This document shows positions 35,478-44,509 of a DNA stretch of 64,000 nt, one piece after another. A program made the translations under genes and the position numbers. The number at the start of each line of letters is the position of its first letter. The first letter of the stretch is position 1. This DNA comes from JAEKNW01 sp963678375 (GTDB taxonomy: Bacteria > Cloacimonadota > Cloacimonadia > Cloacimonadales > JAFGVF01): contig OY782831.1 in the NCBI GenBank assembly GCA_963678375.2, positions 1,736,001 through 1,800,000 of the forward strand. Direction: 5' to 3'. The notes under the pieces are model-generated. The model searched no databases, was not told the origin of the DNA, and was given only the letters and a program-made list of their open reading frames with translations.

Positions 35478-35871
35478 TGTTATAGCGATTTATTCAATGC
35501 TTAATTATGGTTTTTTTATCATTTTTCAAGGGTCGTCCTTTGCTATCTTGATTACATCTCGATCATCATTTGGAAATTATACCTGATGTTAAGGAAGGAG
35601 GCTTAGGAGAGTAGTGAAAACGTAATTGGAGCATGCTAATTTAATGGATAATTATATTGCTAGTTGCATATATCTAACTTGACAAACTAAGACTTATATG
35701 ATATTTATCCTTGAAATAGTAAATATATTAACTTTTGGCTATATTATCTTTTAGAGGGTATTGTATTAAGTGATTGTGTACAGATTAAATTCAATATATC
35801 TGTGAATACTGTGCTTGAAAGTAGAAACGATTATACTTGCTAACTTTTCCTATATTTAAAGGAGTATATTT
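35478..35871. other. Intergenic upstream of the metallopeptidase gene
   Basis: TTGACA at 35679-35684 with TATTTA 17 nt later is a possible promoter for the following gene. No gene or mobile-element end was recognised in this stretch. Confidence 0.45.
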
Positions 35872-37209
35872 ATGGAAAACAATAAATCAAACATAGAAAT
35901 AAAAGCTCTAAAGCTTCTTAAAGAATTATATGTATGTAAAGATGAAGAAGTAGATTTTTGGCAGAATAAAATACTTGAGGAAATTTCCGATATTGCTTTA
36001 TTGATTAGAACAATAGAAATGTCTAATCTTTACTGGCTACCATTATTTCGAAGAGAAGTAATTAACTTTTTAGCGACCTATCCAGATATTAGTTACTTTA
36101 ATTTTAATGAAGTAGAACATTGGGTTCTGTTACATATTGCTCTTCATGAATGCTCACACGAGGTGTTTAATAAATTATTGAAAAATTTCCAGTTAGTATA
36201 TAAAAATTCAAAATCAAATGTCATTATAGGTTTTCAACCTATAGATAAACTTTTAATCAAGCAGTTTGGAATTCTCAAAATAATATATGAAAAGTGTATT
36301 GATGAAAAGATTATAGATTTTCATTTTTCCGATTTTGAAAAGTATCAAGATAAACTTGCCTATCCAGCAGAACAAGGAATGACTATAGTTGCTCTCAACC
36401 AGAAAGGCTCTTCACCCTTTTGCTGGCAATTAAAGATGGTCATGTTAAAATTAAAGAACTTCCAAGTTACTGAATATGATAAATTACGACTATACAAAAC
36501 CATTATGCATGAATCATATCATATGTATATTCGTTCTCAAGCTGTCCGAAGCTATCACAGCGAGAACCATAATGTCTATAAGTTCTTTGATGAAGGGTGT
36601 GCTGAGTTATATGGCTATAAAATTTATCAAAAAAATGACTTTTTACATTTAGATGATAACATTAGTTCTCTGCATATTAAAATGTTAGGTATAGATGCAA
36701 AAGATGTTATCTATAATTTCCTTAGTTATATATTCCAAAGAAATATTAGATCCTATGAAATGGCTACAAGTTTTGTTAAATTTTGTGATAAAATACTCCC
36801 TGATAAGAGTATTACTGACTTGTATGTTGACCTGCATCGAGTACAAACAGGGAATAGTCTAATTTCTGATTTTGTAGAACATTTGGGGCAAAACCACTTA
36901 GATGATCTCATAGAGCTTTGGCTGATTAACCTAACTTCACAAACATTTACCTATTCAGATGATGGAGAATTCAAATGTGAGATTGAAAGAGTAGCTAAAA
37001 ATGAAATTACCTTTAACTACTCCTACCCAGAAGCTATTTATATGGAGCAGAGTATCTTTGTGAGAGTTGACAAAACACACGTTCCACTTATTATGTTAAG
37101 TGAAAACCGTTATAATAGTAGGGGGAATTTTAAAATTATTTCAGACATAAAAGGACAAGTGGATGTGTTTATGGCTGTGAAAGATAAAGTCTATCATGTT
37201 TTGTTATAA
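35872..37209 (+). CDS. Cytosolic zinc metallopeptidase-like protein (HExxH)
   Basis: The 445-residue protein lacks a signal peptide. It has HESYH at residues 213-217 and a downstream FFDEGCAELYGY with E241, the gluzincin layout (HExxH plus a Glu 20-60 residues on). An HECSHE in the N-terminal half is less likely catalytic because no third ligand follows. The last 70 residues look like a small beta domain. The family could not be named. It has an AAAGGAG site and its own upstream promoter candidate. It lies among exported-protein genes, between the 54-residue gene and an orphan small-protein tail, so it may have been inserted there. Confidence 0.65.
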   Translation: MENNKSNIEIKALKLLKELYVCKDEEVDFWQNKILEEISDIALLIRTIEMSNLYWLPLFRREVINFLATYPDISYFNFNEVEHWVLLHIALHECSHEVFNKLLKNFQLVYKNSKSNVIIGFQPIDKLLIKQFGILKIIYEKCIDEKIIDFHFSDFEKYQDKLAYPAEQGMTIVALNQKGSSPFCWQLKMVMLKLKNFQVTEYDKLRLYKTIMHESYHMYIRSQAVRSYHSENHNVYKFFDEGCAELYGYKIYQKNDFLHLDDNISSLHIKMLGIDAKDVIYNFLSYIFQRNIRSYEMATSFVKFCDKILPDKSITDLYVDLHRVQTGNSLISDFVEHLGQNHLDDLIELWLINLTSQTFTYSDDGEFKCEIERVAKNEITFNYSYPEAIYMEQSIFVRVDKTHVPLIMLSENRYNSRGNFKIISDIKGQVDVFMAVKDKVYHVLL

Positions 37210-37424
37210 ATCAACATTTTATATGGACATTTAATGAAAACACACGAGAAATATCAATAGGGGCAGGCACATATAATATTGTCATTAATGGTTTAACCAG
37301 TCTTGATAATGATCCTGTTTGTATCGAAAGAACTGGTATTTATTTACTAGAAGATAGTTATATCACTATTGAAGAATATTTTGATATGTCAAAACCAGAT
37401 CCAGGTACACCAATAACTCAATAA
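37188..37424 (+). pseudogene. Orphan 3' end of a small secreted-protein gene
   Basis: A frame with no start codon reads IWTFNENTREISIGAGTYNI, then PVCIERTGIYLLEDSYITI and ends MSKPDPGTPITQ. The Pro/Gly/Asp tail and the position (palindrome, ribosome site and large exported gene next) match the small secreted gene at 29623. It overlaps the last codons of the metallopeptidase in another frame. It looks like the tail of a gene separated from its 5' end. Confidence 0.55.
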
Positions 37425-37435
37425 ATCAAATACTA

Positions 37436-37456
37436 GCGAGGAGCTTAGCTCCTCGC
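37436..37456. other. 21-nt palindrome before the third large gene
   Basis: GCGAGGAGCT and AGCTCCTCGC pair around one base. It has the same place as the palindrome at 29999, between a small gene end and the ribosome site of a large gene. Confidence 0.7.
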
Positions 37457-37475
37457 CTTTTAAAAAGGAGTAATT

Positions 37476-39710
37476 ATGAAAAAAGATATACTGATAATAA
37501 TCACTTTATTATTTACTTTGAATCTCTTTTGTGAATTAGATTATCAATTAGAATCAGAGTTTGCTTTTGGTGGTATTGAGTATTTGAAATATTCGAATGG
37601 AAAGATAATGTCGCGCAATGCCTATGGATATACAATTTATGAGATTCAAGATAGCGGTAATTTAGAAACTATGAGTAATATTAGATTTTCTCCATTGTTA
37701 AACCATTATTATTCTCATGATAAATTAGGGGTCTATAGTGGTTATTTTACTTTTGGTAGGCAAGAGGATTTAGGGTCTTATTTCACTATCTACGATACAT
37801 CTATCCCTAACCAACAAACTATTCTTTATCATACTCAGATAAATAATGAAAATATGTTTTCAGCAGAACTGTTTGAGAATTACTTTATCCGAAAAACAGG
37901 GAATCACAGCTACACGGTCTTTGATTATAATACTTTTCAACCAGTTAGTTACGTAGATAACATATCATTATTATATGATACAAAGGTCAATGATGAGGGA
38001 GGTGTACTTCATGATTATAGTGATAACTGTTACTACTATTATGTAATAGATGATACAGGAATTCTTCAAAGGAAGTATAATTTAGGTTCAGAAGAGAGAA
38101 AAGTTGCTATTGCAGGAGACAAGTTAATCACTTACTCTATGGGTGATATTAAACTCTATAACATAACAGAAAGTGATTCTTTAGAATATACAGGGTCTAC
38201 TTTTTATAATAACAACCCCTTATTATCAGTTGCTTTTGCTGATAACAAAGTTATATTTACCTCTGAAGAAGGATTTAATCCAAAAGTGTTAATGCTGGAA
38301 ATGTATGAAATTGATGTTGAAAATAATTTTAATCTAATAGACTCTGAACAAATCTATAATAATCCAAATTCAAATCATATGCCTGAAAGTTCACTTGTAA
38401 TTGTCAATAACTCATTATATATAAGTTTGCTTAATAGTAAGTTTACACAAGCCAATATATCAAATAACAGTATGGAAATATTAGATGTTAATTATATTGG
38501 AAAAGGTAGATCATCCTCCTATGGATTTGTTAAAAATAATATATTTTATACAATGTGTTTTGAAGAATTTACAAGTTTGGATAGTTATTCTCTAGAAAAC
38601 TATTCTAATGTGCAAGAGATAGATAATAACTTCCCTGAAAAAAGTGCCTATTGGTATTTCCCAGAAAATGAGAAAATTGTTAGATTTGATGAAGAGGTGG
38701 CTTGCTTTTATTTTTATGATTGGATTAATGATGATTTGATTCTTACAGATTCTTATAATCTACAGGGTTTTGTAGATAATACTTTCCTCTCCACCTTCAA
38801 ATGGGATGGTAATCAATTCATCTACCGGATTAATTCTTCTTTGAAATCTGTAAAAAAAGAGAATGGTAACTTTGTGGAAACGTGGATTTTAGATGATGGT
38901 TTATTATGCAATTATGAAGTTTATCAAAATTATATTTATCAACTTAAGTCAAATCAAGGGATTAAAGTTTATTCATTTGATGAGTCTGAATATCAGCTTG
39001 TTAACACTTTTACACTTCCTTTTGTTAGTAATTTACCTGCTATATTTATCAAGGGCAACATATTAACAACTAACGCAAAAAATATAGTAGATTTATCAGT
39101 TGATCCAGAAGGGCTTTCTATGAGATATGATTTGAATCAATTTACTATCAACTCTAGTGCATTAAAATATTACGACTATCTAATGTATTGTGGTAAAGAA
39201 CTTATCGAGACTTCTGAGGGAGAACATGTTCTCGATAATGTTTTATCAATTTATAAACTAATTAATGATGTACCTATCAGGGTGGGTGCAATAGAATCAG
39301 ACTACATGATTCAAGATTTTCAAATTTTAGATAATGGTTCGGAAGAGAGTTTTGATATTCTCTTGTCTCATAATAATTTCTTTTCCATCTACTCCTGTCA
39401 AGCTACCCCCAACGGTAACCTAGATATCACACCAGTAATCTTAAATTCTTCTAACTATCCTAACCCCTTTAATCCCGAAACGACTATCTCTTATCACATC
39501 CCTAAGAAAGGTAATGTTACAGTCGATATTTATAACATTAAAGGACAGAAAGTAAGGTCATTACTTAAAGAAGAGCAAGAAGCAGGTCAGCATTCTATTA
39601 TTTGGAAGGGGCATAATGATCAGGGACAGAAAGTTAGCTCAGGAACATATCTTTATAGGGTGAAAAGTGGAGATGAGGAAATTGTTAATAAAATGATGCT
39701 GGTGAAATAG
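37476..39710 (+). CDS. Large exported protein with FlgD/T9SS-type C-terminal module (unit 3)
   Basis: The 744-residue protein has a signal peptide (MKKDILIIITLLFTLNLFC), a beta-rich body with repeats such as FTIYDTSIPNQQTILYHTQ and VKSNQGIKVYSFDESEYQL, and the C-terminal module (about residues 640-744) shared with the two other large proteins. AAAAAGGAG precedes the ATG. The bodies of the three are diverged relatives while the module DNA is nearly identical. Probably exported and anchored or released through the C-terminal signal. Ligand unknown. Confidence 0.8.
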   Translation: MKKDILIIITLLFTLNLFCELDYQLESEFAFGGIEYLKYSNGKIMSRNAYGYTIYEIQDSGNLETMSNIRFSPLLNHYYSHDKLGVYSGYFTFGRQEDLGSYFTIYDTSIPNQQTILYHTQINNENMFSAELFENYFIRKTGNHSYTVFDYNTFQPVSYVDNISLLYDTKVNDEGGVLHDYSDNCYYYYVIDDTGILQRKYNLGSEERKVAIAGDKLITYSMGDIKLYNITESDSLEYTGSTFYNNNPLLSVAFADNKVIFTSEEGFNPKVLMLEMYEIDVENNFNLIDSEQIYNNPNSNHMPESSLVIVNNSLYISLLNSKFTQANISNNSMEILDVNYIGKGRSSSYGFVKNNIFYTMCFEEFTSLDSYSLENYSNVQEIDNNFPEKSAYWYFPENEKIVRFDEEVACFYFYDWINDDLILTDSYNLQGFVDNTFLSTFKWDGNQFIYRINSSLKSVKKENGNFVETWILDDGLLCNYEVYQNYIYQLKSNQGIKVYSFDESEYQLVNTFTLPFVSNLPAIFIKGNILTTNAKNIVDLSVDPEGLSMRYDLNQFTINSSALKYYDYLMYCGKELIETSEGEHVLDNVLSIYKLINDVPIRVGAIESDYMIQDFQILDNGSEESFDILLSHNNFFSIYSCQATPNGNLDITPVILNSSNYPNPFNPETTISYHIPKKGNVTVDIYNIKGQKVRSLLKEEQEAGQHSIIWKGHNDQGQKVSSGTYLYRVKSGDEEIVNKMMLVK
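39401..39710 (+). repeat. C-terminal sorting-module repeat, copy C
   Basis: Third copy of the near-identical module DNA, matching copies A and B over about 310 nt. Confidence 0.88.
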
Positions 39711-39870
39711 AAGGATTTGTCTAAAAAATAATTATATAGCTTATCTAGTGATTAAAACAATGATGATTTTCTTTATTATAGCTAATGTTCTGGGTGATTC
39801 TTAGGAAAACTGTTGACATATTTCTACACTTTTTAAAATTCAACTAAAGATATATTTAGAGAGGATAATT

Positions 39871-41256
39871 GTGGCACATAGAGTCTTAATAGTTGAAGAT
39901 AACAAATATTTATCAGCCCAGTATAAGATGGTATTAGAAAGACATGGCTATGAAATCAAAATAGTTTTTGATAGTGACGAACTATTTGAAGAGTATCCAG
40001 CATTTAAACCTGAAGTAGTTGTAGTTAATATGATGCTTACCTACTCTACTTTAAATGGTATTCAAATAACTAGAGCATTGGTCTATGATTATGAAACAAA
40101 AGCCAAAATTATTGCAATCTCAGCAGAAGCTACACCACTTGAGCTTAAAGAGATTCGCAAGTTAGGAGTTTTTACATTCATTGAAAAAGGTGAAAACTTC
40201 AATCTTAATTATCTTATTGTTAATATTGAAAATGCCATAAAATACTCTAAAAATGAAGACGAAAATAAAAGTCTGATCCACCATAATAAAAACCTCAAAA
40301 AACAAATTCTAAGTAAGAATCCTTTCTTAGGATTATGTAGAAAGATAAGAAGTCTAAAAGAAGATGTAATTAATGCAACAATAAGAGAGCAATCCTTATT
40401 GATATATGGTGCTCCAGGTACAGGAAGACATAACCTAGTTAATTACTACTATAATAATTCAACTCGCTTTGGTATGCCCTTTATTCAAGTAAACTGCCGA
40501 CAGTTATCTAATGAAATTGATTATCAACTTAGACATAGTCATCTTGATAAAAGTGAGATAATCAGTAGAAGACTAGCTGAATTAATTGAAGAAAATGAGT
40601 CAGGTATTATTCATTTCGATGAGCTTGCCAATCTGAGTAATGGCATTCAACTCATCTTGGTTAAATATATTGAACAAGCCCAAGAATCTACTACAATTCC
40701 TATATTTTTATTCACAACTGCCTATACTCTTGGACGATTGAAGGCAAAAAGAAGAATAAATAGCAAGTTACGTGATATTATGAAAGATAATTTCTTAACT
40801 ATTCCTTCTCTTAAGAGCAGAGGGAATGACTTGATTATTTTATTCAAATATTTCATGGAAACAATGTGTGAACAATACTTCCTAGAATGTGAAATAGATT
40901 TTGAGGAACTTAGTGGTGTTCTTAAATCTTACAAATGGCCTGGTAATGTAGTAGAATTAAAGAATTTCTGTAAAAATATCGCACTAAAATATAAGATAGT
41001 AGATAATAAAGCAGTTATCTCATCTTTTAGGAAACTTACAATTAATAAGGATTGTAGTGATTGTGGTCTAGATCTATATGATATGGATAATTTTAAAGAA
41101 GCAGTTGTTACCTTTGAAAGAAACTATTTAACTCAAAAGCTCCATCAACATAAATGGAAAATGAGTGAAGTTTCCCGTTCTATCAATATTGAACGCTCCA
41201 CTCTCTATAAGAAAATCAGCCAGTTAAATATTGAAAGAGAAGATAACATTGACTAA
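39871..41256 (+). CDS. NtrC-like regulator with degenerate receiver and AAA+ domains
   Basis: The 461-residue protein has a receiver domain (1-120), an AAA+ domain (about 150-370) and a Fis-type helix-turn-helix at the end (WKMSEVSRSINIERSTLYKK). The phosphoacceptor position is N53 instead of Asp (VVVVNMML), though E9, D10 and K106 remain. The Walker A reads GAPGTGRH (180-187), lacking Lys and Ser/Thr, and the GAFTGA loop for sigma-54 contact is absent. Walker B keeps D250-E251. It is therefore unlikely to activate sigma-54 by phosphorylation and ATP hydrolysis, but may still bind DNA. Start is GTG after AGAGG. tsaD overlaps its end. Confidence 0.85.
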   Translation: MAHRVLIVEDNKYLSAQYKMVLERHGYEIKIVFDSDELFEEYPAFKPEVVVVNMMLTYSTLNGIQITRALVYDYETKAKIIAISAEATPLELKEIRKLGVFTFIEKGENFNLNYLIVNIENAIKYSKNEDENKSLIHHNKNLKKQILSKNPFLGLCRKIRSLKEDVINATIREQSLLIYGAPGTGRHNLVNYYYNNSTRFGMPFIQVNCRQLSNEIDYQLRHSHLDKSEIISRRLAELIEENESGIIHFDELANLSNGIQLILVKYIEQAQESTTIPIFLFTTAYTLGRLKAKRRINSKLRDIMKDNFLTIPSLKSRGNDLIILFKYFMETMCEQYFLECEIDFEELSGVLKSYKWPGNVVELKNFCKNIALKYKIVDNKAVISSFRKLTINKDCSDCGLDLYDMDNFKEAVVTFERNYLTQKLHQHKWKMSEVSRSINIERSTLYKKISQLNIEREDNID

Positions 41257-42265
41257 AAAATATATCCTGGCTTTTGAAACATCTTGCGATGACACTTCTG
41301 TTGCAGTTATAGATACTGATTATCAGGTATATACTAATCTGATTTCATCACAGTTAGAACATAACAAGTATGGAGGTGTAGTTCCAGAAATAGCTTCTAG
41401 ATTACACATGAAGTCTATAATGAAACTTACCCAGATTGCCTTAGATGAAGCCAATCTGACTTTAAAAGATGTTTCAGCAATTGCTGTTTCTGTAAATCCA
41501 GGCTTGATTGGTTCTTTGTTAGTTGGTTTATCCTTTGCTAAGAGTCTAGCTTACTCTCTCAATATTCCATTAATAACAGTTAACCACATGCTGGGGCATA
41601 TAGCTGCTAATCTTATTGAACATCCCAAGCTTACAGCGCCTTATCTTGCTTTAGTTGTCTCGGGTGGTCATACTGAGCTAGTTCATTTTATTACAGAACA
41701 AGACTTCAAAATTGTGGGTCAAACAAGAGATGATGCAGCAGGTGAAGCCTTTGATAAGAGTGCCAAACTCTTAGGATTAGGTTATCCAGGGGGACCTATC
41801 ATAGACAAATTAGCTCAAAAAGGGAATGAGGGCTTTCATGATTTCCCACTTGGTTTAAATAGAAAGAATAACTATGATTTCTCTTTTTCTGGGTTAAAGA
41901 CCTCTGTTTCTACTTATGTAAAAAGTCAAAGTCAAGACTTTATCAATGAGAATAAAGAGAATATTTGTGCTTCACTTCAGAAAGCTATTGTGTCTATTCT
42001 GGTAAAAAAGACTATAAATTATGCCAAACAAGAAAAGATAAATAAAATTATTATAGCAGGGGGAGTCTCTGCCAACAGAGGTTTAAGAGACTTGATGCAA
42101 GAGCAAGCTAATAAAATTAGAGCAAAATTATATGTCCCTAAACTTCAGTATTGTATGGATAATGCAGCAATGATTGGTGCAGCAGCAGTAAAAAAATACT
42201 TGAACAAAGAATTTTCTGATCTTAAGGTAAATGCTTTTTCAACTAAGGGTGTTAGATATTTATAA
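41249..42265 (+). CDS. tsaD: tRNA N6-adenosine threonylcarbamoyltransferase TsaD
   Basis: The 338-residue ASKHA-fold enzyme adds threonylcarbamoyl to A37 of ANN-reading tRNAs. It begins ILAFETSCDDTSVAV, has the metal-binding NHMLGHIAAN near residue 110 and VVSGGHTEL near 134, and FSGLKTSV near 216. I use the TTG at 41249, which overlaps the previous stop codon and gives the normal N terminus; the TTG at 41231 is a less likely alternative. Partner genes tsaB/tsaE are not in the window. Confidence 0.95.
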   Translation: MTKKYILAFETSCDDTSVAVIDTDYQVYTNLISSQLEHNKYGGVVPEIASRLHMKSIMKLTQIALDEANLTLKDVSAIAVSVNPGLIGSLLVGLSFAKSLAYSLNIPLITVNHMLGHIAANLIEHPKLTAPYLALVVSGGHTELVHFITEQDFKIVGQTRDDAAGEAFDKSAKLLGLGYPGGPIIDKLAQKGNEGFHDFPLGLNRKNNYDFSFSGLKTSVSTYVKSQSQDFINENKENICASLQKAIVSILVKKTINYAKQEKINKIIIAGGVSANRGLRDLMQEQANKIRAKLYVPKLQYCMDNAAMIGAAAVKKYLNKEFSDLKVNAFSTKGVRYL

Positions 42266-42383
42266 AGACCATTAATATCTTGTTTTTTACTTCAGCTTGT
42301 TATCGTGAAAGTACAATAAAAGTTCTATATTATCATTAGTCTTTTTCACAAATACATTTTTGCTAAAAATTATAATTATATTC

Positions 42384-42412
42384 TTGACAGTAATTACTTA
42401 TTATTGTTAATT
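42384..42412 (+). promoter_or_regulatory. Possible promoter of the lipoprotein gene
   Basis: TTGACA at 42384-42389 is followed after 17 nt by TTAATT, 28 nt before the ATG at 42440. Confidence 0.45.
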
Positions 42413-42439
42413 TACTTTATAAAGATTAAGGAGTGCGAA

Positions 42440-43168
42440 ATGAAAGTTATTCTAAACATAATGTTAATATTTACTTTACTATTATCAATAGCTTGTAGTG
42501 CAAAAGTATCAGGTAGAGAAGATGCTTTGCAGAAAGAACAAGAGAAGAATTATGAAAAGACAATTTATTGGATGCCAATGGCAAATCAGAATATTCAGAT
42601 GGTCTATGATGAGAATGAAAGTAACCTTATGATTGTTTCTTATATCACAATTGATAAGACAAAAATCAATGATACCAAAGAACTAACCTTTATTCTAGAC
42701 GAAGATACTAAGATGAAGGCTTTTACAATTAACAATCAAGTAAGACCTATTGATAGAATTCTTCAGTATGATGAAACTAATTTTGAAAAACCACTTGAGT
42801 ATGCATTCGTTGAGAAAATTAGATTTTTTGCTAACCTATGGAAGGTTACTCTTACTGATGAAGATTTAGCTCAAGATGAAATTCAATTAATGGTGAAATA
42901 TATTATCTCAAATCAATCTGAAGATGAAGCTTATTCTAAGGATAAGGAAGGATTCACTCTGAATGGTGAATTGTGGTGGTATCCTTCAACTATGATTAAT
43001 GGTGGAACAATTGAACTAGAACTAAATATAAAAGATAATTATGAAGTAACTTATTCTGGTAAGCCTCTTCCATCAAGACATATTCGTTCATATAAATTTT
43101 ATGATCATTTAGTCCAAAATCTCTGGGACACACCACTTTCTCTTGAAGCAAAAAAAATCAAAGACTAA
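42440..43168 (+). CDS. Lipoprotein of unknown function
   Basis: The 242-residue protein has a lipoprotein signal with LLSIAC at residues 14-19. The mature part is mostly beta-strand, with a repeated pattern of acidic and aromatic residues, and no recognised domain. The start at 42440 has AAGGAG 6 nt upstream; the longer frame from 42404 would spoil the signal peptide. The nitroreductase gene follows within 11 nt. Confidence 0.75.
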   Translation: MKVILNIMLIFTLLLSIACSAKVSGREDALQKEQEKNYEKTIYWMPMANQNIQMVYDENESNLMIVSYITIDKTKINDTKELTFILDEDTKMKAFTINNQVRPIDRILQYDETNFEKPLEYAFVEKIRFFANLWKVTLTDEDLAQDEIQLMVKYIISNQSEDEAYSKDKEGFTLNGELWWYPSTMINGGTIELELNIKDNYEVTYSGKPLPSRHIRSYKFYDHLVQNLWDTPLSLEAKKIKD

Positions 43169-43178
43169 GATAAATACA

Positions 43179-43769
43179 ATGAAGATTCAAGAACTTATTA
43201 AAAAAAATAGATCAATTAGAAGATTTGATAATAGTCGTAGAATTACAGAAGATGAGTTAAAATACTTAATCGAAAATGCTACTAATGTTGCTTCAGCAGC
43301 TAATTTACAGAATATTAAATATATTTATTCTAACTGTAAAAGAACAAATGATGAGATTTTTCGTTGTTTGAACTGGGCAGGTTATCTAGAAGATTGGCCT
43401 GGTCCTGATTCAAAAGAAAGGCCTAGTGGCTATATAATTATGCTGACAAGAAGTGCTATCGAGAAGTACTCGCACTTTGATGCAGGGATTGCTGCTCAAA
43501 CAATAACATTATCAGCGACTGATTTAGGGTTGGGTGCTTGTCTTGTTGCGGCAATCAACAAACCCCTTTTAAGTAATGTTTTAGGGGTATCAGATGAAGA
43601 ATATTCAATTCTTCTATGTATTGCTTTGGGCAAGCCTGCTGAAAAAGTTGTCATAGATCCTGTTTTGGATAATAATATTCAGTATTGGAGAGATGACAAA
43701 GATGTGCATCATGTACCTAAAAAAGGAATAGACCAGGTTGTTTTAAATAGACATATTGACAATGATTAG
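43179..43769 (+). CDS. Nitroreductase family FMN oxidoreductase
   Basis: The 196-residue protein has the nitroreductase N terminus IQELIKKNRSIRRFDN (FMN phosphate contact), a middle ASAANLQN loop and GIAAQTITLSATDLGLGACLV near residue 108, and a C-terminal ALGKPAEK. These enzymes use NAD(P)H to reduce flavin-accessible substrates; the true substrate is unknown. The ATG at 43179 gives the family N terminus. Its end overlaps the convergent recO end by 4 nt. Confidence 0.88.
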   Translation: MKIQELIKKNRSIRRFDNSRRITEDELKYLIENATNVASAANLQNIKYIYSNCKRTNDEIFRCLNWAGYLEDWPGPDSKERPSGYIIMLTRSAIEKYSHFDAGIAAQTITLSATDLGLGACLVAAINKPLLSNVLGVSDEEYSILLCIALGKPAEKVVIDPVLDNNIQYWRDDKDVHHVPKKGIDQVVLNRHIDND

Positions 43770-44509
43770 AATATGATACTTTTCAAATAAATATCTTTAT
43801 GTAAAGAGTGAGATAAATGAGATAGTAAAATCTTATTTATCTCCTTTTTTGTTGCATCTTCTATTGTTACTTGATTAATAATATTTCCTATTGAGGGAAG
43901 TTGCAATAGTATTTTTTGAGCTTCTTTTGAAATTGATAGTATATTTTGGTTCATAGCACAATCAGGACAAACAAGACTCTTACTATCTAATGAATAAAAC
44001 AAAGAATCTGAGTAGAGTTGAGAACACTCATTACACTTTAACAAGTCAAAAGGAATTCCTAAAATATAGTAGTAATGGATTAGAAATCTCCAAAAGAGAG
44101 CAATATGGTTTTTTTTGACACCAGGTATAAAATTTAGATAGTTTAACAAGAGTCTAAACAGACTAAGGTAATCTTCTTCCAGATAGTCATCAATTTTTGT
44201 AAAGAGTTCACAAGCAGCACTCTGATACTTAAAACTCTCATAATCATTTACTGCTGCCAAAGTTGTAATTAAGTGAGCTCCTTTTAGATTATAAATGTCA
44301 CTAGCTCTAACTTTAGAAAGCTCTAGATTTAGATAATTTAGATTGGAAATTGTTCCAGAGAGATTATTTTTCTTATTAGTTAAACCCTTTACAGAACATT
44401 GAATAATCCCAAGATTGGGGGTGATAAACTTAAAAATAGCATGACTATTCTTATATCTAATCACTCTGAGAATAATGCCTTCACAAGTGATATCACTTTG
44501 TTTATTCAT
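43766..44509 (-). CDS. recO: DNA repair protein RecO
   Basis: The 247-residue protein has the RecO layout: an N-terminal OB fold (CEGIILRVIRYKNSHAIFKFITP...GIIQCSVKG), a helical domain, and a zinc site CNECSQLY (near 160) with CPDCA (near 183). RecO loads RecA onto SSB-coated DNA in the RecFOR pathway. Its start overlaps the rqcH end by 8 nt, so the pair is coupled. The protein is on the diverged side, but the zinc site and fold order are clear. Confidence 0.85.
   Translation of the reverse strand: MNKQSDITCEGIILRVIRYKNSHAIFKFITPNLGIIQCSVKGLTNKKNNLSGTISNLNYLNLELSKVRASDIYNLKGAHLITTLAAVNDYESFKYQSAACELFTKIDDYLEEDYLSLFRLLLNYLNFIPGVKKNHIALFWRFLIHYYYILGIPFDLLKCNECSQLYSDSLFYSLDSKSLVCPDCAMNQNILSISKEAQKILLQLPSIGNIINQVTIEDATKKEINKILLSHLSHSLHKDIYLKSIIF

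Noticed and set aside
35429..37210. Insertion sequence carrying the metallopeptidase gene
   Set aside because: No transposase, terminal inverted repeats or target duplications were recognised at the edges; an insertion is only inferred from neighbouring gene order.
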